Under the pieces are notes generated by a model. The model had not been told where the DNA came from, ran no database searches, and saw only the letters and a program-made list of their open reading frames with translations. DNA of 64,000 nt from Streptomyces omiyaensis (GTDB lineage Bacteria; Actinomycetota; Actinomycetes; Streptomycetales; Streptomycetaceae): NCBI RefSeq assembly GCF_014650895.1, contig NZ_BMVV01000008.1, forward strand, positions 290,471-354,470, read 5' to 3'. This document shows positions 33,781-42,948 of this stretch, piece by piece; position 1 is the first letter of the stretch; each line of letters starts with the position of its first letter. The translations under genes and the position numbers were made by a program.

Positions 33781-35937
33781 TCAGCCCGCCGCCTCCCCGC
33801 CCTTTCCGGTGGGGGAGCCGGCGGGCTTCCGCGTTCCCGGCACCACCGGCGGACGCGCGGTGCGGAACGGCCGCGGCGCCGCCCCCGCCGGCCCGCCGGC
33901 GACCGCCCCCGGCCGGTCGGCCACCGCCCGCTCCACCGCCTCGTCCAGCGAGAGGTCCTGCCCCCGCCGGAACGCCTCCTCGTACCGCCCGGCGCCCAGC
34001 TCCTCCACCGCCCGCCCCGCGCACAGCGCCCGCGGCCCGTCGAAGGAGCCCGAGCCGAAGAGCTGGAGCCCGACCGCGTCCCAGACCGGCAGCGCCGCCC
34101 CCTGGAGCACCGCCGCCTCCACCGCGTCGCCCTCGCTCACCGTGACCAGCGCCAGCAGCTCCACGGCCAGCACCACCCCCACCAGGTCGCGGAAGAGGTG
34201 GTTGATCGTCAGGCACTCCACCAGCAGCTCCCGCGCCTCCGCCGGCGCGCCCCGGGTCCACGCCGCGTACCCGAGCACATAGAGCGCGTACGCCCGGGTC
34301 CACCGCTCGCCCCGCTCCTCGCAGACCTCGCGCACCTCCCGGCAGATCGCCACCGCGCCCTCCAGGTCGCCCCGGAAGGCCCGCGCCATCGCCAGCTCCA
34401 CCCGGCCCATCAGCACGTTGCTGTTCAGCTCGCCGAGCTCCGCGTACGCGTCGAGGGCCCGGCCCAGCAGCTCCTCGGCGCGCGGGAAGTCGTCCGAGAG
34501 GAGCGCCAGACACCCCAGCCGGTGCGTCGCGTACGCCTCCGCCAGCCGGTTCCGCGACGCCCGCGCCCGCTCCCGGCAGGAGTGCAGCGCGGCCACCGCC
34601 GCCGTCGGATCGCCCTGGAGGACCGCCACGTAGCCGAGCACCCACTGGGCCTTCAGCCGTGCCTCCTCGTGCCCCGAGTCGAGCGCCAGGGCCCTGTCCA
34701 GCCAGTGCCGCCCCTCCGAGAGCCGCCCGCACCCCACCCACGCGAACCAGAGCGTCCCCGCCAGGTGCTGGGCCAGGTGCGCCTCGTCCGGCAGCTCCAG
34801 GCAGAGGTCGAGCGCGGCCCTCAGGTTCGGCAGCGCCGCGGCCGTCCGGACCGCCACCTCCGCCTGCCGGGGGCTGAACCACTCCAGCTCGCACCAGGTC
34901 GCCAGGCCCATGTACCAGTCCCGGTGCCGCCGCCGCATCCGCTCGGTGTCCCCGAGCGCCGCCAGCCACTGCGCGCCGTACGCCGCCACCGTGTCGAGCA
35001 TCCGGTAGCCCGGGCCCGCCGCCGTGTCCTCCCGGGCCACCAGCGACTGCGCGAGGAGGCCGTCCAGCAGGTCGAGGATCCCCTCCTGCGGCAGGTCGGG
35101 GCCCCCGCACACGTACTCCACCGCCTCCAGGTCGAAGGGGCCGGCGAAGACCGAGAGGCGCGCCCAGAGCAGCCGCTCCTCCGGGGTGCACAGCTCGTGG
35201 CTCCAGCCGATGGCGGTGCGCAGCGTCCGGTGACGGGGGAGGACTCCGCGCCCGCCGTCGCCGAGCAGCCGGAACCGGTCGTCGAGGCGGGCCAGCAGCT
35301 GCTCGACGGAGAGCAGGGAGAGCCGTCCCGCGGCCAGTTCGAGCGCGAGCGGGATCCCGTCGAGGCGCCGGCACAGCTCCCGTACCGGCCCGTCCTCCGC
35401 GAGGGCGGGCGCGCCGGCCCCCGCGGCCCGCTCGGCCAGCAGCTCCCGCGCGTCGGGCTCGTCCATCGGCGCCAGCCTCAGCACCGCCTCGCCCGGGATC
35501 CGCAGCGGACGGCGGCCGGCGGCGAGCACGGTGAGGCCGGGGGCCGCCGCGAGCAGCTCGCGGACGAGCGGGGCACAGGCCTCCACCAGGTGCTCGAAGC
35601 CGTCGAGGACGAGGAGCAGCCGGCGCCCGGCGAGGTGCTCCAGCAGCACCTCGCGCGGTCCGCGGAGCGTGTGGTCGGTGAGGCCGAGCGCCTCCACGAG
35701 GGCGTGCTCGACCAGCTCCGGGTCGCGCAGCGGCGCCAGCTCCGCGAGCCGCACCTCCTCGCCAAAGCGTTTCTGCGCGGCGGCGGCGACCCTGAGGGCG
35801 AGCCGGGTCTTGCCGACCCCGCCCACCCCCAGGACGGTGACGAGGCGTGACTCGTCCAGGAGGGCGGCCAGCGCGGCCTGCTCGTCGGCGCGTCCCACGA
35901 ACCGGTTGAGCTCCGCGGGGAGGTTGCTGCGTCGCAT
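33781..35937 (-). CDS. NB-ARC/TPR ATPase without a DNA-binding domain
   Basis: 718 residues from ATG 35937. STAND-type ATPase: FVGRADEQAAL, Walker A GVGGVGKT (37-44), Walker B LLLVLDGFEHL, and RLDGIPLALELAAGRL, the GLPL-like motif. A winged-helix-like segment and then TPR-type helical repeats (about 390-640) follow; the end (from ~690) is a Pro/Gly tail. The ATPase part resembles those of AfsR/SARP and LAL regulators, but neither an N-terminal SARP domain nor a C-terminal LuxR HTH is present, so any regulatory effect must act through a partner. TACGCT (35947-35952, reverse strand) nine bases before the ATG suggests a leaderless message. Divergent from the DUF948 gene. Confidence 0.82.
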   Translation of the reverse strand: MRRSNLPAELNRFVGRADEQAALAALLDESRLVTVLGVGGVGKTRLALRVAAAAQKRFGEEVRLAELAPLRDPELVEHALVEALGLTDHTLRGPREVLLEHLAGRRLLLVLDGFEHLVEACAPLVRELLAAAPGLTVLAAGRRPLRIPGEAVLRLAPMDEPDARELLAERAAGAGAPALAEDGPVRELCRRLDGIPLALELAAGRLSLLSVEQLLARLDDRFRLLGDGGRGVLPRHRTLRTAIGWSHELCTPEERLLWARLSVFAGPFDLEAVEYVCGGPDLPQEGILDLLDGLLAQSLVAREDTAAGPGYRMLDTVAAYGAQWLAALGDTERMRRRHRDWYMGLATWCELEWFSPRQAEVAVRTAAALPNLRAALDLCLELPDEAHLAQHLAGTLWFAWVGCGRLSEGRHWLDRALALDSGHEEARLKAQWVLGYVAVLQGDPTAAVAALHSCRERARASRNRLAEAYATHRLGCLALLSDDFPRAEELLGRALDAYAELGELNSNVLMGRVELAMARAFRGDLEGAVAICREVREVCEERGERWTRAYALYVLGYAAWTRGAPAEARELLVECLTINHLFRDLVGVVLAVELLALVTVSEGDAVEAAVLQGAALPVWDAVGLQLFGSGSFDGPRALCAGRAVEELGAGRYEEAFRRGQDLSLDEAVERAVADRPGAVAGGPAGAAPRPFRTARPPVVPGTRKPAGSPTGKGGEAAG
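33785..33825. terminator. rpsD terminator within the 3' end of the convergent ATPase gene
   Basis: CCCGCCGCCTCCCC (33785-33798) pairs with GGGGAGCCGGCGGG (33812-33825) with one mismatch, 35 bases after the rpsD stop. It lies in the last codons of the NB-ARC/TPR gene on the other strand. Confidence 0.6.
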
Positions 35938-36105
35938 GGGACACGGAGCGTACTCATCCGCGCGCGCTCCGTACAATCTGATCGGGTAACTCCCGCCCCA
36001 CGGGCGGTAATGCGGTACGGCTCGACAGCCCGGGCGCGATAGGGTCGGAGGACGACTTTTCGCAGGACCCGAACGACCAACGACGACAGCAGAGAGCGGT
36101 GCGGA

Positions 36106-36546
36106 GTGACCGGTGGAGAGGTTGCCGGGATCCTGGTGGCCGTGTTCTGGGCGATCCTCGTCTCCTTCCTCGCCGTGGTACTGGCGAGGCTGGCACAGAC
36201 GCTCCGGGCGACCACCAAGCTCGTGGCGGACGTGACCGAGCAGGCGGTTCCCCTGCTCGCCGACGCGTCGGCCACCGTGCGCTCGGCGCAGACCCAGCTC
36301 GACCGGGTGGACGCCATCGCCTCCGACGTCCAGGAGGTCACCGCCAACGCCTCCGCGCTCTCGACGACCGTCGCCTCCACCTTCGGCGGCCCGCTCGTCA
36401 AGGTCGCCGCGTTCGGCTACGGGGTCCGCAGGGCGCTCGGCCGCGGCCGGGACCGGGGGGACGTGCCGCCCGCCGCCGGGCGCCGTACTGTGATCGTCGG
36501 TCGTACCGTGCCCCTCGCACGGCGCCGGAAGCAGAAGGGCCGATAG
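36106..36546 (+). CDS. DUF948 membrane protein
   Basis: 146 residues from GTG 36106. One N-terminal membrane helix (about 6-30, GILVAVFWAILVSFLAVVLARLA), a short coiled-coil (ATTKLVADVTEQAVPLLADAS, about 34-85) typical of DUF948, and a basic C-terminal tail (LARRRKQKGR). Function unknown. It is followed after five bases by the DUF6167-like gene and then, with a one-base overlap, by alaS; this order is common in actinobacteria. TAGGGT (36040-36045) is a -10 candidate. Confidence 0.82.
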   Translation: MTGGEVAGILVAVFWAILVSFLAVVLARLAQTLRATTKLVADVTEQAVPLLADASATVRSAQTQLDRVDAIASDVQEVTANASALSTTVASTFGGPLVKVAAFGYGVRRALGRGRDRGDVPPAAGRRTVIVGRTVPLARRRKQKGR

Positions 36547-36551
36547 CCGCG

Positions 36552-36902
36552 ATGTTCCGCCGTACGTTCTGGTTCACGGCCGGCGCAGCCGCCGGCGTCT
36601 GGGCCACCACCAAGGTCAACCGCAAGATCCAGCAGCTGACCCCCGAGAGCCTGGCGGCCCAGGCCGCCAACAAGGCGGTCGAGGCGGGCCACCGGCTCAA
36701 GGACTTCGCCCTCGACGTGAGGGCGGGGATGGTCCAGCGGGAGGCCGAGCTGGGTGAGGCGCTCGGCCTCGACGCACAGCCCCCCGCGGACCGGGAGCTC
36801 CCCGAGCCCCGCCGCCGGGCCGCTCTCGGCCCCACCCCGCACAAGACCACGACCACGTTTTCGTCGCGCACGATCTCGTACAACCGGAATGAGGACCACT
36901 GA
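36552..36902 (+). CDS. Small membrane-associated protein (DUF6167-like)
   Basis: 116 residues from ATG 36552. It starts MFRRTFWFTAGAAAGVWATT, a hydrophobic N-terminal helix, followed by an amphipathic helical region (KIQQLTPESLAAQAANKAVEA) and a polar tail (HKTTTTFSSRTISYNRNEDH). I assign DUF6167 from memory; the function is unknown. The stop overlaps the alaS start (TGATG), so it is translationally coupled to alaS. Confidence 0.72.
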   Translation: MFRRTFWFTAGAAAGVWATTKVNRKIQQLTPESLAAQAANKAVEAGHRLKDFALDVRAGMVQREAELGEALGLDAQPPADRELPEPRRRAALGPTPHKTTTTFSSRTISYNRNEDH

Positions 36903-39571
36903 TGGAGTCGGCTGAAATCCGCCGCCGCTGGCTGAGCTTCTTCGAGGAGCGCGGTCACACCGTCGTCCCTTCGGCGTCGCTCATCGCGGACGACCCGACT
37001 CTGCTGCTCGTCCCCGCGGGCATGGTGCCCTTCAAGCCCTACTTCCTGGGTGAGGTCAAGCCGCCCTTCGCGCGCGCCTCCAGCGTGCAGAAGTGCGTGC
37101 GCACGCCCGACATCGAAGAGGTCGGCAAGACCACCCGCCACGGCACGTTCTTCCAGATGTGCGGCAACTTCTCCTTCGGCGACTACTTCAAGGAAGGCGC
37201 CATCAAGCTCGCCTGGGAGCTGCTGACCACCTCGGTGGAGCACGGCGGCTACGGGCTGGAGCCGGAGAAGCTCTGGATCACCGTCTACCAGGACGACGAC
37301 GAGGCCGAGCAGATCTGGCGCGACGTCGTGGGCGTCCCGGCCGAGCGCATCCAGCGCCTCGGCAAGAAGGACAACTTCTGGTCCATGGGCGTCCCCGGCC
37401 CCTGCGGCCCCTGCTCCGAGATCAACTACGACCGCGGCCCGGAGTTCGGCGTCGAGGGCGGCCCGGCCGTCAACGACGAGCGGTACGTCGAGATCTGGAA
37501 CCTCGTCTTCATGCAGTACGAGCGGGGCCGGGGCATCGGCAAGGAGGACTTCGAGATCCTCGGCGACCTGCCGTCCAAGAACATCGACACCGGTCTCGGT
37601 CTCGAGCGCCTGGCGATGATCCTCCAGGGCGTGCAGAACATGTACGAGACCGACACCCTCAAGGTCGTCATCGACAAGGCCACCGAGCTCACCGGCGTCG
37701 CCTACGGCAAGAGCCACGACAGCGACGTCTCGCTGCGCGTGGTCGCCGACCACATGCGCACCTCGGTCATGCTCATCGGCGACGGCGTCACCCCGGGCAA
37801 CGAGGGCCGCGGCTACGTGCTGCGCCGCATCATGCGCCGTGCCGTCCGCAACATGCGCCTGCTCGGCGCCACCGGCCCGGTCGTCGGCGAGCTCGTCGAC
37901 ACGGTCATCCGGACCATGGGCGAGCAGTACCCGGAGCTGGAGACCGACCGCAAGCGCATCGAGACGGTCGCCCTCGCCGAGGAGGCCGCGTTCCTGAAGG
38001 CCCTCAAGGGCGGCACCAACATCCTCGACACCGCCGTCACCGAGACCAAGGCCGCCGGCGGCTCGGTCCTCGCCGGCGAGCAGGCCTTCCTGCTCCACGA
38101 CACCTGGGGCTTCCCGATCGACCTCACCCTGGAGATGGCCGCCGAGCAGGGCCTCTCCGTGGACGAGGACGGCTTCCGGCGCCTGATGAAGGAGCAGCGG
38201 GACCGCGCCAAGGCCGACGCCCTGGCCAAGAAGACCGGCCACGCCGACGTGACCTCGTACCGCGAGATCGCCGACGCCGCCGGCGCCACCCGGTTCACCG
38301 GCTACACCAACACCGAGGGCGAGTCCACGGTCGTCGGCCTGCTGGTGAACGGCGTCCCCTCGCCGGCCGCCTCCGAGGGCGACGAGGTCGAGGTCGTCCT
38401 CGACCGCACCCCCTTCTACGCCGAGGGCGGCGGTCAGATCGCCGACCAGGGCCGCATCCGGCTCCACTCCGGCGCCGTCATCGAGATCCGCGACGTGCAG
38501 CAGCCCGTCCCCGGCGTCTCGGTGCACAAGGGCGCGGTGCAGGTCGGCGAGGTGACCGTGGGCTCCACCGCCTACGCCACCATCGACGTGCGCCGCCGCC
38601 AGGCCATCGCCCGCGCCCACTCGGCCACCCACCTGACCCACCAGGCGCTGCGCGACGCCCTCGGCCCGACGGCCGCCCAGGCCGGTTCGGAGAACCAGCC
38701 CGGCCGCTTCCGCTTCGACTTCGGTTCGCCGAACGCCGTCCCCGGCACGGTCCTCATGGACGTCGAGCAGAAGATCAACGAGGTCCTCTCGCGCGAGCTG
38801 GAGGTCCACGCCGAGGTCATGCCGATCGACGAGGCCAAGCGCCAGGGCGCCATCGCCGAGTTCGGCGAGAAGTACGGCGAGCAGGTCCGCGTCGTCACCA
38901 TCGGCGACTTCTCCAAGGAGCTGTGCGGCGGCACCCACGTCAAGAACACCTCCGCGCTGGGCCTGGTGAAGCTGCTCGGCGAGTCCTCCATCGGCTCCGG
39001 CGTGCGCCGCATCGAGGCCCTGGTCGGCGTCGACGCGTACAACTTCCTCGCCAAGGAGCACACGGTCGTCGCCCAGCTCCAGGAGCTGGTCAAGGGCCGT
39101 CCGGAGGAGCTGCCGGAGAAGATCGCCTCCATGCTCGGCAAGCTGAAGGACGCCGAGAAGGAGATCGAGAAGTTCCGCGCGGAGAAGGTCCTCCAGGCTG
39201 CCGCCGGTCTGGTCGACTCCGCCAAGGACATCCGCGGCCTCGCCCTCGTCACCGGCCAGGTCCCGGACGGCACCGGCGCCGACGACCTGCGCAAGCTCGT
39301 CCTCGACGTGCGCGGCCGGATCCCCTCCGACCGTCCGGCCGTCGTCGCCCTGTTCACCACGGCCAACGGCAAGCCGCTCACGGTCATCGCCACCAACGAG
39401 GCCGCCCGCGAGCGCGGCCTCAAGGCCGGTGACCTGGTCCGCACCGCCGCCAAGACCCTCGGCGGCGGTGGCGGCGGCAAGCCGGACGTCGCCCAGGGCG
39501 GCGGCCAGAACCCGGAGGCCGTCGGCGAGGCCATCGCCGCCGTCGAGCGCCTCGTGGTGGAGACGGCGTGA
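36902..39571 (+). CDS. alaS: Alanyl-tRNA synthetase
   Basis: 889 residues. Charges tRNA-Ala and edits mischarged Ser/Gly. The class II core is at the N-terminus (RRRWLSFFEERGHTVVPSAS; FQMCGNFSFGDYFK), the editing domain has HSATHLTHQALR and the CGGTHV zinc/editing motif, and the C-terminal C-Ala domain ends the protein with a Gly-rich linker (LGGGGGGKPDVAQGGG) as usual. The ATG overlaps the upstream stop, so there is no room for a T-box or other leader; expression follows the DUF948/DUF6167 transcript. ruvX overlaps its end. Confidence 0.97.
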   Translation: MESAEIRRRWLSFFEERGHTVVPSASLIADDPTLLLVPAGMVPFKPYFLGEVKPPFARASSVQKCVRTPDIEEVGKTTRHGTFFQMCGNFSFGDYFKEGAIKLAWELLTTSVEHGGYGLEPEKLWITVYQDDDEAEQIWRDVVGVPAERIQRLGKKDNFWSMGVPGPCGPCSEINYDRGPEFGVEGGPAVNDERYVEIWNLVFMQYERGRGIGKEDFEILGDLPSKNIDTGLGLERLAMILQGVQNMYETDTLKVVIDKATELTGVAYGKSHDSDVSLRVVADHMRTSVMLIGDGVTPGNEGRGYVLRRIMRRAVRNMRLLGATGPVVGELVDTVIRTMGEQYPELETDRKRIETVALAEEAAFLKALKGGTNILDTAVTETKAAGGSVLAGEQAFLLHDTWGFPIDLTLEMAAEQGLSVDEDGFRRLMKEQRDRAKADALAKKTGHADVTSYREIADAAGATRFTGYTNTEGESTVVGLLVNGVPSPAASEGDEVEVVLDRTPFYAEGGGQIADQGRIRLHSGAVIEIRDVQQPVPGVSVHKGAVQVGEVTVGSTAYATIDVRRRQAIARAHSATHLTHQALRDALGPTAAQAGSENQPGRFRFDFGSPNAVPGTVLMDVEQKINEVLSRELEVHAEVMPIDEAKRQGAIAEFGEKYGEQVRVVTIGDFSKELCGGTHVKNTSALGLVKLLGESSIGSGVRRIEALVGVDAYNFLAKEHTVVAQLQELVKGRPEELPEKIASMLGKLKDAEKEIEKFRAEKVLQAAAGLVDSAKDIRGLALVTGQVPDGTGADDLRKLVLDVRGRIPSDRPAVVALFTTANGKPLTVIATNEAARERGLKAGDLVRTAAKTLGGGGGGKPDVAQGGGQNPEAVGEAIAAVERLVVETA

Positions 39572-40038
39572 CGATGCGTCGCGGCCGCCGTATCGCGGTC
39601 GACGTCGGGGACGCCCGGATCGGGGTCGCCTCGTGCGACCCCGACGGGGTCCTCGCCACGCCGGTGGAGACCGTGCCGGGACGCGACGTCCCGGCCGCCC
39701 ACCGGCGGCTCCGCCAGATCGTCGAGGAGTACGAGCCGATCGAGGTCGTCGTGGGCCTGCCCCGCTCGCTCAGCGGGCGGGAGGGTCCGGCCGCGGCCAA
39801 GGTCCGCGCCTTCGCCCGCGAGATGGCGAAGGGCGTCGCCCCGGTGCCGGTGCGCCTGGTCGACGAGCGGATGACGACGGTGACGGCGACCCAGGGGCTG
39901 CGGGCCTCCGGGGTGAAGTCCAAGAAGGGCCGGTCCGTCATCGACCAGGCCGCCGCTGTGATCATCCTTCAGAACGCTCTTGAGTCCGAACGGGTATCAG
40001 GTAATCCGCCCGGTGAGGGCGTCGAAGTGGTCATCTGA
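39568..40038 (+). CDS. ruvX: Putative pre-16S rRNA nuclease / Holliday junction resolvase YqgF
   Basis: 156 residues from GTG 39568, overlapping the alaS stop (an ATG two codons on is an alternative). RNase H-like fold: RRIAVDVGDARIGVA with the first Asp, VVVGLPRSLSG, LVDERMTTVTA with the Glu, and SVIDQAAAVIIL with the last Asp. The E. coli homologue trims the 5' end of 16S rRNA and resolves junctions in vitro. The alaS-ruvX-mltG order is standard. Confidence 0.93.
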   Translation: MTMRRGRRIAVDVGDARIGVASCDPDGVLATPVETVPGRDVPAAHRRLRQIVEEYEPIEVVVGLPRSLSGREGPAAAKVRAFAREMAKGVAPVPVRLVDERMTTVTATQGLRASGVKSKKGRSVIDQAAAVIILQNALESERVSGNPPGEGVEVVI

Positions 40039-40139
40039 TCGCGATACGGTAACGTTCCGCGCGATGCGGCCGCGTTCGAACAGCTGCCGCACTACGTAGA
40101 GGCGGATCGTCCGGAAGCCTCGCGGCTGTTTGGGGATCG

Positions 40140-41945
40140 ATGACTGAGTATGGCCGGGGCCCTGGCCCCGAACCGTGGCACCCCACGGACCCGTTGTACG
40201 GGGACCAGGGGTGGGAAGGTCAGCAGCAGTACCAGCAGCAGCCGCAGCACCCGCAGCAGCCGCAGCAGGCGACGCCGTACGCGCAGGGTGGCCAGGCCTA
40301 CCAGGACCCGTACGCCCAGCAGGGCTACGGGACCGACCCGTACCAGCAGCAGGCCGCGTACCAGCAGCAGCAGTACCAGCAGCAGGGCTACGCCGACCCG
40401 CACGCGCAGGCGTACGGCGACCAGGGGCAGCTCCACGGGCAGGCCCAGGGCCAGCCGCAGGCGTACGACCGGGCCGGCTGGGACCAGGGGTACGACACGC
40501 CCGGGCAGCCCGGACAGGCGTACGACGGCAACTGGGAGACCGGTCAGGCCGCCATGGCCTACAACGCACCGCCCGCCGATCCGTACGGCGGTCAGCAGCC
40601 CGACCTCTACGGCACCCCCGAGGCCTATCCGCCGCCGCAGCCGCCCGGCCGCCGGCAGCAGCCCCCGGAGCCGGTCGTCGACTGGGAGCCGGAGCCCGAG
40701 CCCGCCCGTCCCGAGCCGGAGGAGTCGCACCCCTTCTTCACCGGTGACGACGAGAACGACCACGACGACCACGAGGACGAGGAACCCGCCGGCCGCCGGG
40801 GCCGTGGCGGACGCGGCGGCGACCGCGAGCGCCGCGGCAAGGAGAAGAAGCGCAAGGGCAAGAACGGCGTGGCCTGCCTGGTCGTCGCCGCGGTCCTGGT
40901 CGGCGGCGTCGGCGGCGTCGGCTACTTCGGCTACCAGTTCTGGCAGGGCCAGTTCGGCGAGGACCCCGACTTCGCGGGGACCGGCAGCGGCGAGGTCCAG
41001 GTCGAGATCCCGAAGGACTCCGGCGGCTACCAGATCGGCAACATCCTCAAGAAGGCCGGCGTGGTCAAGAGCGTCGACGCCTTCGTCTCCGCCCAGGCGA
41101 AGAACCCCAAGGGCCTCTCGATCCAGGCGGGCTTCTACACGCTCAAGAAGGAGATGTCGGCGGAGAGCGCGGTCGCGCTGATGCTGAACCCGGCGAGCCA
41201 GGCCAACCTCGTCATCCCCGAGGGCAAGCGCAACGCCTGGGTCTACGAGGAGCTCGACAAGCGCCTCGACCTGGAGGCGGGCACCACCAAGGAGGTCGCC
41301 TTCAAGCAGGCCGACTCCCTCGGCCTGCCCGACTGGGCCAAGAACCACCCGAACGTCAAGGACCCGCTGGAAGGATTCCTCTTCCCCGCGAGCTACCCGG
41401 TCGGCAAGGGCACGAAGCCCGAGGACGCGCTCAAGAAGATGGTGAGCCGCGCCAACGCCGAGTACGTGAAGCTGGACCTGGAGGGGAAGGCGCGGGCACA
41501 GGGCCTGAAGGGGCCCTGGGAGCTGCTGACCGTCGCCAGCCTCGTGCAGGTCGAGGGCAAGTACAAGCACGACTTCGACAAGGTCGCGCGGGTGGTCTAC
41601 AACCGCCTCCAGCCGGACAACGCCGAGACGGCGGGCCGTCTGGAGTTCGACTCCACGGTGAACTACCTCCGGGGGAAGAGCACCCTGGACGTCGGCACCG
41701 TCGAGGAGATGCGGAAGATCAAGGACCCGTACAACACGTACGCGTACGACGTGAAGGGCCTCGTCCCCGGCCCCATCAGCAACCCCGGCATCGAGGCGCT
41801 GAATTCGGCCATCTCCCCGGCCGAGGGCCCGTGGTACTACTTCGTGTCGATCAACGAGAACAAGACCGTCTTCTCCGTGACCCTCAAGGAACACAACCGG
41901 AACGTGGCGGAGTACGAGAAGGAACGGGAGAAGTCCGGCCAGTGA
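40140..41945 (+). CDS. mltG: Endolytic murein transglycosylase MltG
   Basis: 601 residues. Cuts nascent glycan strands and sets their length. The first ~160 residues form a low-complexity cytoplasmic region rich in Gln, Tyr, Pro, Gly, followed by an acidic then basic stretch (EPEPEP ... GRGGRGGDRERRGKEKKRKGK), one membrane helix at about 243-266, a LysM-like segment (GYQIGNILKKAGVV) and the YceG catalytic domain from about 330. The catalytic-region motif reads ASLVQVEG (E472), where E. coli has ASIVEKE, so the first Glu is Gln. TACGGT at 40045-40050 may be its own -10. Its stop overlaps the aroE start. Confidence 0.92.
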   Translation: MTEYGRGPGPEPWHPTDPLYGDQGWEGQQQYQQQPQHPQQPQQATPYAQGGQAYQDPYAQQGYGTDPYQQQAAYQQQQYQQQGYADPHAQAYGDQGQLHGQAQGQPQAYDRAGWDQGYDTPGQPGQAYDGNWETGQAAMAYNAPPADPYGGQQPDLYGTPEAYPPPQPPGRRQQPPEPVVDWEPEPEPARPEPEESHPFFTGDDENDHDDHEDEEPAGRRGRGGRGGDRERRGKEKKRKGKNGVACLVVAAVLVGGVGGVGYFGYQFWQGQFGEDPDFAGTGSGEVQVEIPKDSGGYQIGNILKKAGVVKSVDAFVSAQAKNPKGLSIQAGFYTLKKEMSAESAVALMLNPASQANLVIPEGKRNAWVYEELDKRLDLEAGTTKEVAFKQADSLGLPDWAKNHPNVKDPLEGFLFPASYPVGKGTKPEDALKKMVSRANAEYVKLDLEGKARAQGLKGPWELLTVASLVQVEGKYKHDFDKVARVVYNRLQPDNAETAGRLEFDSTVNYLRGKSTLDVGTVEEMRKIKDPYNTYAYDVKGLVPGPISNPGIEALNSAISPAEGPWYYFVSINENKTVFSVTLKEHNRNVAEYEKEREKSGQ

Positions 41946-42769
41946 GCACACCGCACCGTGCCGCCGTCCTCGGTTCGCCGATCGCCCACTCGCTCTCCCC
42001 GGTCCTGCACCGGGCCGCGTACGCGGAGCTCGGCCTGGACGACTGGTCGTACGAGCGCTTCGAGATCGACGAGGCGGCCCTGCCGGCCTTCCTCGCGGAG
42101 CTCGACGGCTCGTGGGCCGGCCTGTCCCTGACCATGCCGCTCAAGCGGGCGGTCATCCCGCTGCTCGACGAGGTCACCGCCACGGCGGCCTCCGTCGAGG
42201 CGGTCAACACGGTGGTCCTCCGCGAGGACGGCCGCCGCGTCGGCGACAACACCGACATCCCCGGCATGATCGCCGCCCTGCGCGAGCGGGGCGTCGAGAA
42301 GGCCGACTCCGCGGCGATCCTCGGCGCGGGGGCCACCGCCTCCTCGGCGCTCGCCGCCCTGGCCCGCGTCTGCGCGGGCCCGGTCACCGCCTACGTCCGC
42401 AGCGAGGCCCGGGCCGCCGAGATGCGCGGCTGGGGCGACCGGCTCGGCGTCGACGTCCGCACCGCCGCCTGGGAGGACGCGGCGGAGGCGTTCGCCGCGC
42501 CGCTGGTGGTCGCCACGACCCCGGCCGGGACGACCGACGCCCTCGCCGCCGCGGTCCCCGACCGCCCCGGCACCCTCTTCGACGTCCTGTACGACCCCTG
42601 GCCCACCGCCCTCGCGGCCGCCTGGTCCGACCGGGGCGGCAGGGTGGTCGGCGGCCTGGACCTCCTGGTCCACCAGGCGGTCCTCCAGGTGGAGCGGATG
42701 ACGGGCGTTCCCCGGGCCCCGCTGGCCGCCATGCGCGCCGCCGGCGAGAGCGCGCTCGCCGCCCGCTGA
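41942..42769 (+). CDS. aroE: Shikimate dehydrogenase
   Basis: 275 residues from GTG 41942. Reduces 3-dehydroshikimate with NADPH. The substrate site has GSPIAHSLSPVLH, the catalytic Lys in SLTMPLK and Asp in DNTDIPG; the nucleotide-binding loop is GAGATASSA. The end has GLDLLVHQAVLQVE. The GTG overlaps the mltG stop (GTGA), so it is the last gene of the alaS-ruvX-mltG-aroE series, separated from aroC by a terminator. Confidence 0.94.
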   Translation: MSTPHRAAVLGSPIAHSLSPVLHRAAYAELGLDDWSYERFEIDEAALPAFLAELDGSWAGLSLTMPLKRAVIPLLDEVTATAASVEAVNTVVLREDGRRVGDNTDIPGMIAALRERGVEKADSAAILGAGATASSALAALARVCAGPVTAYVRSEARAAEMRGWGDRLGVDVRTAAWEDAAEAFAAPLVVATTPAGTTDALAAAVPDRPGTLFDVLYDPWPTALAAAWSDRGGRVVGGLDLLVHQAVLQVERMTGVPRAPLAAMRAAGESALAAR

Positions 42770-42794
42770 CCCGCTCCGCAGGCCCGCCGCGACC

Positions 42795-42825
42795 GTGCCC
42801 CCGCCGTCCGCGACGGCGGGGGCAC
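42795..42825 (+). terminator. Terminator after aroE
   Basis: GTGCCCCCGCCGTC (42795-42808), loop CGC, GACGGCGGGGGCAC (42812-42825): 14 perfect pairs, 25 bases after the stop. Confidence 0.85.
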
Positions 42826-42948
42826 GCGTCCGCCAGCTGGACCGGAGGCCGGGCTCGCCCCGCGGACGTGGGAGGATCGGGGACGGCGGGTCCGGGCCGC
42901 GCGTCCGGGGCTGCCGCAGCAGTGCCCAGGCGAGTATGAGGAGCATCG

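Noticed and set aside
33781..35937. Calling the NB-ARC/TPR protein a SARP or LuxR-type regulator
   Set aside because: The N-terminus begins directly with the ATPase domain and the C-terminus is a Pro/Gly tail; no HTH or OmpR-like domain is visible.
36883..36902. T-box or other synthetase leader at alaS and hisS
   Set aside because: alaS overlaps the upstream gene by a base and hisS follows its neighbour by 10 bases; there is no room for a leader. Only thrS has one.
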